Assembly (NCBI GenBank): GCA_033398695.1
Contig: CM065811.1
Location: forward strand, 111,027,501-111,091,500
Direction: 5' to 3'
Source: Orobanche coerulescens
Taxonomy: Eukaryota > Streptophyta > Magnoliopsida > Lamiales > Orobanchaceae
DNA: 64,000 bases
The notes below the pieces were generated by a model. That model did no database searches. It worked only from the letters and a program-made list of their open reading frames with translations, and was not told the DNA's origin. Both the position numbers and the translations under genes were made by a program. This document shows positions 1-10,153 of this stretch, one piece after another (within the stretch, counting starts at the first letter, position 1; each line of letters opens with the position of its first letter).

Positions 1-365
1 CTGGCAATAGTCATTCATTCATCACTCATCAATTAACAATCCTCAAACATCATCATTCATTATGATCAGGACGATCATATTAACTCATTAATCACTTAAT
101 TCATTTCATTACTCAGTTAATAATCAGGACGATCATGTTAACTCATTAATTACTCAATTTATTTCATTACTCAGTTGTCAATCTGGATGATCATATTATC
201 AATCTTGTTAAGTTAGTCAAGATAATCATTTTAAGAATTTCATCAGATAATCATGTCACTTCATTAAATCATTCATATAATCACTAAAGTTAGAACATGT
301 ATACTCATTTTCATCATCTCATGACATAATCATAACGTGATAATCATGCGGGGAATATAATCATT
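1..365 (+). other. Untranslated leader of element A
   Basis: AT-rich sequence full of short ATCATTCATT-type words. It matches the B leader (about 52760-53070) in the same place between 5' LTR and gag. I see no coding potential. Confidence 0.75.
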
Positions 366-1070
366 ATGCGACCTTCCTACTTCAGTATGGGGAGAGCTGT
401 CAGGGGATGCACGGGGAGAGGCCGCGGTGCGGACCGAAACCCGAGAAATAATCACTCGCTGCCAGGAAATCGTGCCCAGGACTCGGCTCGATCAGAAGAT
501 GTTCGGGCTGATCCACTTACTTTTATACAGGCCATGATGACCCATGTGCAGTTGCTCAATCATCATTGCGCCACTCTGACCGGATTAATCGAGAGAACTC
601 TCCCGTATGAGCCAGCTGCTAAGGAAAGTGCTGAACAACAACCTTCATTTGTCAGCAGGAAATCAACGAAGCGTAATCAATTCGAAGGCGGTCAGTCAAC
701 CTTCAAGAAGCCTCGTGTGAGTCCTATCGTTTCTGAGCGACCTCCTACGGTGCATAGTTGTGCGGGATCTCGATCCGGCGGTCGATTCGGCCGTCACTGT
801 TTCAATTGTGAAGAAACGAGGTCATTTCAGCACAAATGTCCGGCGAGCATCACGTGCCATAATCAGGAATTCTTGGGCATAGGGCCCGTTTTTGCCGAAG
901 GGACTCCAAGTCGGCTCCGGCGGCATCTCAGGCCCCGAAGCAACCAGCGTTTCAGAATCAGACTGCTTTGTCATCGTCGTTTAAGACAATGGAAGCAAAT
1001 AGAGTTGGAACTCGTATTTATCAGACGGGAGCGTCCGGTTCGGGGACCAGCAAGTCCCAGATTCATATGA
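366..1070 (+). pseudogene. gag remnant of element A
   Basis: Gag would form the virus-like particle that packages element RNA in the cytoplasm. The N-terminus is basic and Gly/Arg-rich (GRAVRG...GRGRG), like B gag at 53073. After about 55 residues the sequence jumps straight to a VQLLNHHC segment that lies about 180 residues further on in B, so the core of the gag domain is deleted. The knuckle at about 799-841 reads CFNCEETRSFQHKC and lacks the His ligand. The frame then runs on without the stop B has at 54219. It cannot encode a working capsid. Confidence 0.8.
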
Positions 1071-1400
1071 TGAGAAGGATCGACGATCCGGTGGTCCGAA
1101 AGATTTCAGGTATACTCGTAATTTTATTTCAACTTGTGTGTACCTTTTGATGCTGGTACACCGCATTCATTCATTTTCGAATCATGCTTGAATAGACTTA
1201 TTTCGGGATAGTCCTATTGCTTGTGGACATCATACCATCGGTCTACCTGACGATGGAAGGATTTTCGAAATCATACCGAATTAAGCTTAATGACCGCGAT
1301 TGGTTGATGGATCTAATCGTGGTGAATTTATCTTAGGACGACTTAATTTTCGGTATTAGTTGGCTTAACCGTCTTGATACTATCCTCAGTGCTTGTTAGC
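1060..1400 (+). pseudogene. retropepsin (aspartic protease) remnant of element A
   Basis: This stretch aligns with the protease of B (54390-54720). The active-site region, DTGAS in B, reads DAGTP-like here at about 1150 and sits in a different frame from the sequence upstream. Several in-frame stops follow. The family enzyme would cut the Gag-Pol polyprotein; this copy cannot. Confidence 0.65.
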
Positions 1401-1516
1401 GTTTGGCTATCTTTCCGTCGTTGGTTGTCGAATGTGTGCTTCAGGGAAGTAATCCCCGTTGTTCCAGTAGAAATTTTCTTATGGCGGAAGCAGAGAAATT
1501 CCGCAATCGAACTATC

Positions 1517-1837
1517 CAATCATTCATTGTATCATTTTCATCGATTGACCTTTCTAAGGCAATCGAGTTATTCAATCATTTCTTGTATCATTTCCATCGA
1601 TTGACTTTTCTAAGACAATCGAGTCATTCAATCATTCATTGTATCATTTTCATCGATTGGCCTTTCAAAGGCAATCGAGTTATTCAAACATTCCTTGTAT
1701 CATCTTCATCGATTGGCCTTTCTAAGGCAATCGAGTTGTTCAATCATTATTGGTATCTCTTTTTATCGATTGACCATTCTAGGGCGATCGAAATGTTCAA
1801 TCATTCGTGGTATCATTGTCATCGATTGACGATGTAT
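1517..1837 (+). repeat. 56-bp tandem repeat, about 5.7 copies, inside pol of element A
   Basis: The word CAATCATTCATTG and its variants start at 1517, 1573, 1629, 1685, 1741 and 1798, a period of 56 bp (57 at the last step). Each unit carries an inverted repeat built on TCGATTG...CAATCGA around a CTTTCTAAGG centre. The array occupies the place of the protease-RT linker in B (about 54800-54945), and B has no such repeat, so it grew in or after the ancestor of A. Copies differ by a few bases each. Confidence 0.9.
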
Positions 1838-1889
1838 TTCCAGACGAGTTATCTGGTTGCCTTCACATAGAGTAAGGGAATTCAGGAGT

Positions 1890-2570
1890 GAGTTGAGCAG
1901 TCGTCCCCTTTATCGAAGGCACCGTATCGGATGGCCCCGACCAGAATGCAGGAGTTGAAGATTCAACTTGAGGAATAGTTCGAGAAAGGTCATCTCCGAC
2001 CGATTGCGTCCCCGCGAGGAGCACTAGTGTGATCTGTCAAGGAGGAGGATGGCTCGTCTCGTGTGTGTATTAATTACCAGGAGTTGAACAGGGTGATGAT
2101 CAAGAGTAGTATCCTTTACCCCGTATTGATGATCTTTTAGATCAACTTCAGGGAGCCTCAGTATTTTCCAAGATCGACTTAAGATCTGGATATCACCAGT
2201 TGCGGATTCTAGGGTCGGATATCGCGAGGACAGCGTTTCGTATACGCTATGGTCATTATGAGTTCGTAGTTATGCCGTTCGGGCTAACTATTGCACCTGC
2301 GGTATTCATGGAGTTAATGAATCGGGTTTTCATCGACTTTTTGGATCAGTTTGTTGTTGTCTCCATCGATGACATTTTGATTTATTCTCGTGATCGAGGG
2401 GAACACGAGGTACGTCTTCATCAGGTTCTCGACGTGTTGAGACGAGAACAACTTTATGGAGAGTTTTCTTAATATGAGTTCTGGAGGTCCGAAGTGACTT
2501 TCTCGGGCACGTAATTTTCATCTGCCAGAGTTCGTGTCGACCCTCAGAAGACGGAGGCTATCCGAGATTG
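1890..2570 (+). pseudogene. reverse transcriptase remnant of element A
   Basis: This region aligns with the RT of B (about 55000-55640). The longest open piece (2200-2472) holds the [13 protein letters not shown] and [11 protein letters not shown] motifs, the latter being the catalytic [FY]xDD box with its first residue changed to Ser. Upstream parts carry stops (for example near 1978 and 2030) and frameshifts. The family enzyme copies element RNA to DNA in the particle. This copy is inactive. Confidence 0.85.
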
Positions 2571-2579
2571 ACAACCTCC

Positions 2580-2940
2580 GAAAGATGTTAAGGAAATCCG
2601 ATGTTTCCTCGGATTAGCTGGTTAATTATCCAACCCACGGACGGAGCTAGCAACCGTGGTTTTCGTGTTGAAAATTTGGCGTCGTTACCTTTATGGCATC
2701 ACTGCCGATCTTCACCAATCACAAGAGTTGATGTATATATTTACTCGAAGGAGTTAAATATGCGGCGAGAGGCAGTGGTTGGAATTAATCAAAGATTTTG
2801 ATATCGATATCCTTTACCACCGGGCAAGGCGAGCATTGTCGCCGACGCCTTGAGTCGTAAGTCCGTTCAGAGCGAGATGCTTGCTCGTTTAACAATTCGA
2901 AGGAGCTTGAGAATTCCTTAGACCCGAGATCGAGGTCCGG
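2580..2940 (+). pseudogene. RNase H remnant of element A, internally deleted
   Basis: After GATTAGCTGG at about 2611-2620 the sequence jumps to the equivalent of B 56012, removing the first RNase H catalytic segment (YSDAS in B). The tail ends in [19 protein letters not shown] coding at about 2815-2860. A short TTAATTATCC-type match at the break suggests deletion by microhomology. Confidence 0.75.
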
Positions 2941-2943
2941 CTT

Positions 2944-4359
2944 GTGAGTTCAGGGACAGCTTTGTATGTTAGAGATTTCATCATCTCTGAGGATGCAATC
3001 AGGGAGAATCAGGGTTCAGACCCAGCATTGTTGCGCATTCGTGAAGATGTGGCTCAGGGGAAAGCCCCTGGATTCGTGGTCCACGAGGATGGACTTTTGA
3101 GGTTTAAGAACCGGTTGTGCGTACCGGCGATTGATGAGTTGAAAAGCTCGATCTTGAAAGAAGCTCATGCTACCCCTTATCCGGTTCACCGGGGTCTAGC
3201 AAGATGTACAAGGACTTGAAATGAAATTTCTGGTGGAGTAATATGAAGCGAGAAGTCGCGGAATTTGTTTCGAGATGTTTAGCCTATCAGCAAGTCAAGA
3301 TTAAATATCAGCGACCGGCGAGTATGCCGATACCGCTTCCTATTCCAGAATGGAAGTGGGAAGACATTTCTATGGATTCTTCACAAGTTTGCCGACGAGT
3401 CGTCGTGGCATGAATACGATCTGGGTGATCGTGGATCACTATCTAAATCAGCTCATTTCCTTGGGATCAAGGATACGTGGGGTCCCGTGAGACTTACCCA
3501 GCTGCTCATCAGAGAGTTAGTGAGATTGCACGGTGATCGTGTCGGGCGATTCGTGTCTCGTTTAGGGAATCAGTTCATCGTGCTATGGGAACTCAGCTGA
3601 ATATCATTACCGTTTTTCATCCTCAGTCCGACGGACAATCAGAGAGGACTTTCAGACATTGGGGACATGTAGAGAGCTTGCGTCCTCGATTGGAAGGTCG
3701 ATTGGGAAGCCCAACTACCGCTGATCGAGTTCACGTATAATAATAGTTGGCATGCCTCCATTAAGATGGCACCTTACGAGGCCTTGTACGGTCGTCGTTG
3801 TCGATCTCCCTTGTGTTGGGATGGCTTGTCAGAATCAATCGGCACCGAACCCGATATGCTTATAGCCGCCCAGGAGAAGGTAGCTTTAATCAAGAGTCGT
3901 ATGTTGACAGCTCAGAGTCGACAGAAATCATATGCAGATAATCGTCGTCGACCACTAGAGTTCGAGGCGGGTGACCATGTTTTGGTCAAGATAATCCCGA
4001 GTCGTAATATCTTCCGTTTTGGGAAGAGGGGAAAATTGAATCCGAGATTCTTTGGACCGTCTGAGATTCTGGATCGAATAGGCGAGTTAACTTATCGATT
4101 GGCTTTACCTCTGGCGTTGAGTCGAATTCATAATGTGTTTCACGTCTCTCTCATACTTCAGTTCGACAAAATCGAGATCGTGGATGATCATTCGTACGAG
4201 GAGCGTCCTGTACGAGTGTTGGAGCGGCGATTCAAACAGTTGAGGAATAAGGCGATTCCTTTGGGTAAGTTTCAGTGGTCTAGACACGGAGTCGAAGAGG
4301 CCACTTGGGAAACCGAGGAGAGTATGCGGGGGAGTTATCCCGAGTTGTTTGACCCTTAG
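2944..4359 (+). pseudogene. integrase with chromodomain-like C-terminus, element A
   Basis: Integrase would join element cDNA to chromosomal DNA in the nucleus. The zinc-binding HATPYPVHRG segment lies at about 3166-3195; the core follows at 3380-3760 with small deletions and frameshifts (about 3380, 3450 and 3535). The last open piece (3766-4359) has the family block PYEALYGRRCRSPLCW, the GPY/F-type KLNPRFFGPSEILDRIG, and a tail with FQWSRHGVEEATWETEE ending ELFDP, which resembles the chromodomain of plant chromoviruses. The stop at 4357-4359 is the natural pol end, 35 bp before the 3' LTR. Confidence 0.85.
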
Positions 4360-4380
4360 TTTCGGGGACGAAACTCTTTT

Positions 4381-4394
4381 TAAGGGGGGGAGTA
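4381..4394 (+). other. Polypurine tract of element A
   Basis: TAAGGGGGGGAGTA lies directly before the LTR start TGTAATACCC. It would be the plus-strand DNA primer. Confidence 0.85.
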
Positions 4395-6962
4395 TGTAAT
4401 ACCCGGTTGTAACTCAGTCATTTTCATTCGGTAATTATCAGTCTGTAATTGTCACTCAGTAATTCTCACTCATTAATAATCATTCATCAGTCATGATTCT
4501 TTCATTTGCGTTCATTTGGCATGTTGTAACCGTGTATCAGTTACCGATCGTCGTTTCATCTCCGTTTGAGTGTCGGAGCGGGAGTATTATCATTATCATC
4601 GTGATTGGTAGTCTTATGCTGGAAGTATCATTTTTGGCATGTGTTAGACTTGTTCATTTTCGCATTCGCTTGGTATGTCGGATCTTTCATCAGTCGTAGC
4701 GAGGAATCGGAATCATCGGATTTATTCACCTTGGCCAGCATCGAGTTACGGCCGTAAGGTTCTGGGATACGGCCGTAAGTTCGGTAGATGCGGCCGTAAA
4801 GGCGGCGATTACGGCCGTAAGTGGTCCAGCAGGCTGCCCGGGCATTTTGGCCGAAGGTGAGTTACGGCCGTAAGCAAGGTGAGATACGGCCGTAAGTGGT
4901 GTTCGTAAGTTTCAGGTGTTGTCGACCAAGGGTGACTTACGGCCGTAAGGGTTGCGGCATACGGCCGTAAGTCGAGGCAGGTACGGCCGTAAGGCTTGGC
5001 CGGATACGGCCGTACGCTGCAGGAAGGATGTCTGGCCATTTTTGACGAAGGCGGGTTACGCCCGTAAGGTTGGCCGGATACGGCCGTATCATCCGAGTTA
5101 CGGCCGTAAGGTGTGCGGCCGTAAGGCTGTCGGCGGTGTTTTTGACGAAGGCGGGTTACGCCGTAACTCAGAACGATTACGGCCGTAAGTCTGCCGGCGA
5201 GCTTTGACGAAGCCGAGTTCTGGCGTCTGAGTTGGCGATTACGGCCGTAAGGCCGTTGACTTGGAAAGTTACGGCCGTAAGAGGGCGAGTTCTGGCCGTA
5301 ACTTCCAGTGATGTTAATGACTTGGCCGGGTCATTTCACCTCACTTTTTCATTTTTCCTTCTTCATCCGAGAGAGAGTGTTGAGAGAGTGATTTCGTCAT
5401 CATCAATCACTTGAGTGTGTAATCTTCATCATCTTCATTCCTTTGGGAAGCTTGGATACTCGTTATTACTCGTGTTCATCGGATCGAAGTGGTTGGATCT
5501 TCAAGAGGTAATTTCTTCAACACCTTGGATTTCGATTTTGTGTTGAGTTATGATGTTTTGGACGTTATAATCATGTTATATGAAAGGATATGTATATGAT
5601 TATGAGTTTGTATAAGGATTCATTGGAATATTGAGAGATTTATTCAAGAACACTTTGAATATCGAGTTGGATTCGGGGATTTCCGATTAATTGTTGTTAT
5701 AATCACGTTTTTGGATATTCATAACGGACTATTGATCGTATTGGAGATGTTTTATTGATTTGAAGCACTTCTTGGGGATTTGAGATTGGTATTGTTGAGG
5801 TTTAGTTGTAATCAATCGAAGTTGGACTCAAAGTGTTCGATATAATGCCCCTATGAACTTGGTTTAATCGTATCGACGTCTTGAGTTCGTTATATTCGTG
5901 TTTAATTCGTTATTGATCGGATTGTTGGCAATTGTATTGAATTAAGGTTGTTCGAGCGACCGGTTTTTCACTTAGGACGTGTTCGTGGACGGACGTTCCT
6001 CATCGGTATTGAGTAAGTTGATTCTTACTCGGTTAAAAGGATATTCATTCCTTTTGTTGTTGATCATTCATAATCATAACTCATTCATCATTGTATTAAT
6101 CATTTTGAGACTTGTAATTGTCGGATAATCATTTCATTAGCGAGGAACGGCGGTTCCAATCATTTCATTGAAAACTATCAATCACTTCATTATCACTTTC
6201 GTATCGGTGAGTCATTCTTGACTTTGTCGGATTATTATTATTCATTGATATTCATTATGGTCATTCTTGTTCATATGACCTTCTGGGTTCATATTGCGTG
6301 GCCGGGTGCGGATGTGTGGAATTTTTAGTCGGGCACGTGATGGCCATATATTGGGAGTGATACATTGGACTGTGCACACGGTAACGATTACCTCCGTGAG
6401 ACTAATTAGGTACAAGGACGGGTGTGTCCGGTCATCCGTCTTGTACACTTGCACAGAACACTACGGGCGTACTATGATGCTCCTCTTCAGCGTAATTCAT
6501 AACTAAGGATATTTCATAACTTCAGTTAAATCATGATTGTGTATTTTTCAACCCTTGAGGATTGTTGTTCTTTGTAACTGACCCCGTTTGGGGATTTTGT
6601 TTTTCAGGTCATGGCAAGGCAAACGCACGGAAATAGCATGTTGATGTCGAGGATTCCTAGTGATACTAGTAGGGGGCCCCGATCTTTCAGTTATTCATGT
6701 TATTGTCCTTTATTTTCCGCTGCAGACTTTCATTTGAATACTCCGTTTCATTCAGTGTTGTGTATTTTATCTTCATATAAAATATACTAGTATTCGGTAT
6801 TGTCCTGGTGTGTTGTAACTAAACTCCTCATCGGAGCAATCATTGTTGTATTGTAGTTCGGTACTACATTTATCCTGTATAATTCATTCATTTTCAATTG
6901 CCTGGTGGGTCCCAGTTGGGGATCTACGGCACTGTAATATCCGCCTAGTTTGGGGTGTTACA
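4395..6962 (+). repeat. 3' LTR of element A (2568 bp)
   Basis: It begins TGTAATACCCGG and ends GGGGTGTTACA. The first roughly 120 bp and the downstream half match the B LTR (50136-52593), for example GGTTGTTCGAGCGACCG and TTTTTCAGGTCATGGCAAG. The block between about 4690 and 5330 is unrelated to B and holds the palindromic array described separately. A clear TATA box is not visible after the array. A donor-like GAG/GTAATT (5508) and acceptor-like TTTTCAG (6601-6607) could bound an intron. Short ORFs here are artefacts of the repeats. Confidence 0.92.
4746..5302. repeat. Array of about 18 TTACGGCCGTAA palindromes in LTR of A
   Basis: By eye there are about 18-19 copies of (T/A)TACGGCCGTAA, most of them exact in the ACGGCCGT core. 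They fall into groups of 4, 2, 4, 4, 2 and 2 separated by 30-45 bp spacers, several with TTTGACGAAGGCGGG. Copies within a group are 10-15 bp apart. This is not a simple tandem repeat because spacers differ. It occupies the U3-like position. Confidence 0.93.
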
Positions 6963-7422
6963 ACCAGGGGGTTCAATATGTGCAATAACACCAGATGAAT
7001 CTATATAACTTGAGTGTCTGGGAGACCGGTGTTATATCATTCATGAGAACTCATCCGAATTATCTATCGAGTTCCATTGGTGAACGAGTTTGCTGACGTA
7101 TTCCTATATGACTTGCCCGGACTTCCTCCCCTCGCCAAGTTGATTTTTTCGTCAAAATCGAACCAGTGGTGATGCCAATCTCTAAATCTCCATATTGATT
7201 GGGACCTACAGAAATACAGAAACTCAAGAAACATCTTGAAGAATTGCTGGAGAAAGGCCTTATAGGACCAAGTGAATCACCATGGGGAGCCCCGATCCTG
7301 TTCGTAAAGAAGAAAGATGGGTCACTTCGATGCTGTATTAATTACACAGAACTGAACAAGAGAACCATCAAGAACAGCTATCCATTGTCGAGAATTGACG
7401 ATTTATTAGATCAATTACAATG
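6963..7422 (+). pseudogene. Older Ty3/gypsy reverse transcriptase fragment
   Basis: The stretch encodes the linker DLPGLPPLAKVDF and the N-terminal RT block with [19 protein letters not shown] and [14 protein letters not shown]. It stops abruptly at about 7422, where AT-rich DNA begins. It differs clearly from the RT of A, B and C, so it belongs to another, older element into which A probably inserted. There is a stop before the open part (7196-7198). Confidence 0.75.
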
Positions 7423-9400
7423 CAAAATAAAGAAAATAGGATATTCTTCATGTGTAAAAATATTGGACATTATTTTGCGAATATTGGTAACAAGGCGATT
7501 AAAAATATTCATTCATTTAAAATAAAAGAAATGAACCATTTCTTTCGTCTCAAAATATTAAGTATTGTCTTTATGAATATTTGATGTCAATAAACTGAAA
7601 TTATTCGCAATGTTGAAAAAATTAAAAGGATTGTTATTTGATTTAAAATAGTATAAGTAATATTTATGAACATTCAAGGTGTGAATATATTTTCAAATAT
7701 TCAGGGATGATATCTAGGAGCTATTTACTGAGTCTTTTAATTTTTAGACGAACATTTTGTTGAGAATTTATAAAAGGACGAACCGTTAAATTAAATGAAG
7801 ACATCTTAACAAAAAAGGTTAATAGTGTGTTATTATTAGGAGATCGAAACCTTGTGTCGACGTGGACGATCTTACTTCCGAGACTTATTGGGACTCACAC
7901 TACCGACAACTTTTGATGCAAGTTCGTTGACTTGCTCGGTCTTAATGTTTTGCAATTTTTATATGTTCATGATATATTATTTACGTTGTACCGATTGTGA
8001 TTCTACCAATGTTGTAAATATATGGTTATACAAAGAGATGAAAAGATATGACGTCCCAGTGGGAACAAAGTAAATGTTTGACGAACATTCGTTCCGCACC
8101 CGGATAGTGGGGGTGTGCACTTGGATATTAGGGTGGTAGAAATTGCACTATCCGGATATTGGGGATAGGTGTTGTGTGTTGTGTGTTGTATATTTGTGGA
8201 GATGTGATATATGTTGGATGCTGATGCTTTTGGAATTGCAAAATCAATATGTGTGAACAAATGAATTGTAATATATTACTACTGACCCGGGTATGGGCTG
8301 GTGTTTTATACTTTCCAGTGGCAGGAACTCCGGGAATGCAGGCTTGGGAATGCAAAGGAACGGGGCATGCTTAACAACGGTAACTGGAATAAGTTTAACT
8401 TTTCTTGGCATTTATTTTAAAACTAAAGAGTATGTAATAATTCTAAAATCGTGTGTACTTCGACTTTCCTATTTGTATAGGGCATATTTACTCTCGTTCT
8501 TTTTCAAGATTGCTTAATTTTATTGAAAGTCCTTGTAATGTAAGACAAATAACTTAGCCTAGTGGACCCACGAGGATTGTAGCTACCCATAAATTTGAGA
8601 TATACGGGTTCACTCTCACTCCATGTGAACTACCAGATATTATGGATCCACTACATAGTCGCATGTATATATGACTCGTAATCGAAAATCCACGAGATAA
8701 TTTGCTCAAGGTTTGAGCATAAATGCTAGATCAAATGATAAAGTTAGTAATATATCCCAAAATATTTGATTAGATCCATCAGAATCAATAATATACGCAT
8801 ATAAGTGGGATATCAATTGGCAACTATTCAAAGTCCTCCAGCCAATATCGAGAACAAAATATATAAACTTGCATGCTGAAATTGAATACCAAGGAACACA
8901 ACATATGAATCACTTAGCATGAGAGGAGTATTTGTAGTTGAAAATAATATGTAAAATGCATCACATTATATCCCAAAAATTGAAATATAAACTTGAAGTA
9001 CATATATGCATGAGAGATTATTAATTCTACATATCAACTACAAGTGCTCTGATAAAAACAAACATACTCGGAGTATTGGCATTATTCAAATAAAAGTTCC
9101 CCAATGTATATCAAAGTAATTGCAATGGAGGCATATATTTTTGAGAAGTATGTAGACATAACTATACTGTCTAATCCCAAATGGAAATTGACAATGAGAT
9201 ATCTCGAAAAGCTATGTCGTTATGGGGAAATAAATGAAATTGAAATGTGTCGACACAATATAAAAGAATAGCATTATATATGAATGATTATAAGATGAGG
9301 ATACTGGAATTCCTTATTTGTGAAATGAGAATATTTGAAATCCATCCAAATATGTCGATAGTGAAATATATATTTATGCCCTTTTAATAGAAGTATAATA
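7423..9400. other. Unassigned AT-rich DNA
   Basis: About 2 kb with no convincing ORF, LTR end, PBS or known repeat. It contains GTGTTGTGTGTTGTGTGTTG-like low complexity near 8170. The right edge is the insertion site of copia element D. Confidence 0.5.
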
Positions 9401-9574
9401 TGTTAGGAATGTAATACTCATACTTTTTATTGACTGTTTGACCTTGTCGTTCTTCCTATTTTGTCCCTCTGCAAACTCTTTGTGATATTGTCGATGTTGT
9501 CATAGAGTTTCGTACCTTGTTTGGATCATGATTGTGTTGTTTAGACCTTTCGGAAGTGTTCTGGGTCAGAGAGA

Positions 9575-10133
9575 TAGCGCACGCTAGGCCTAGGCTAACG
9601 CACGCTACTTCTGCTTGAGTAGCGCACGCTAGCTTTGAGCCTTAGCGCGCGCTAAGGGACCAGACAGGGCAGAAGCAGTAGCTAATTCTGCTATCTGTAC
9701 TAGTAGTTAGCGCACACTAGGAGTTAGCTAGCGCACGCTATCCGTGGTTAGTAGCACGCGCTAACACGTCCGTAGCGCATGCTAACAAGCTGGGTCGGCA
9801 GAGACAGTGAGGTTGTCAGGCTGTCTGGACTATCAGGTAACGTAAGCTAGGCTTCGGCTAGCGCACGCTATAAGTGTTGCGTAGTGCACGCTAAGCTATC
9901 ACAGCAGCGCACGCTAAGACTCAAGCAGGGCAGAGGACAGTAGGTTCTGGACTCCAATTTTTCGACACAAACTCCCAGGTAGCGCACGGTAACTATCGGC
10001 TAGCGCACGCTAAAGGAAGGCCATTAGCGCACGCAACGGTTTACCTAACTCATGCTAACGGGACTGGCAGAAGCCACTGGACTATCCAGTGACCCCGCTA
10101 GTGCACGTTAATATTGAGGCGTAGCGTGTGCTA
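9575..10133. repeat. Array of 18 TAGCGCACGCTA-type palindromes, 5' LTR of C
   Basis: I count 18 copies, variants included, arranged 4-4-4-4-2. The four spacers are 35-60 bp and share words such as GGGCAGA, CAGTAG and CTGGACT; one reads CACTGGACTATCCAGTG, itself an inverted repeat. The last palindrome ends 12 bp before the TATA-like box. Arms TAGCG/CGCTA are conserved and the central dinucleotide is mostly CA. Confidence 0.95.
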
Positions 10134-10144
10134 GACTGGGCACA

Positions 10145-10153
10145 GTATATATT
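10145..10153 (+). promoter_or_regulatory. TATA-like box in 5' LTR of C
   Basis: GTATATATT follows the last palindrome by 12 bp. The surrounding CAGTATATATTGGACAG resembles CAGTATAAATTGGACAG in the B LTR (50941), although the LTR ends of the two families differ. Confidence 0.6.

Larger units (their letters stand above)
1..6962 (+). mobile_element. Element A: decayed Ty3/gypsy chromovirus-like LTR retrotransposon, 5' LTR outside window
   Basis: The order leader, gag, protease, RT, RNase H, integrase, PPT, 3' LTR matches element B at 50136-60186 block by block, so A and B are one family. Integrase follows RT/RNase H, which is the Ty3/gypsy order, and the pol end carries a chromodomain-like tail. 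The copy is dead: gag has lost about 550 bp relative to B, the region from RT to RNase H has lost about 280 bp, a 56-bp tandem array has replaced the protease-RT linker, and stops and frameshifts are scattered through pol. The 5' LTR lies left of the window, so its target duplication cannot be checked. Confidence 0.9.

Noticed and set aside
4675..5188. ORFs with repeated YGRK peptides on both strands
   Set aside because: They are translations of the TACGGCCGTAAG palindromes in the LTR of A; both strands look alike because the repeat is self-complementary. No start context or family supports a protein.
9575..10133. CRISPR-like array
   Set aside because: Repeats are only 12 bp, degenerate and palindromic, spacing varies from about 8 to 60 bp, the host is a plant, and no cas-like genes exist. 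An LTR promoter array fits better.
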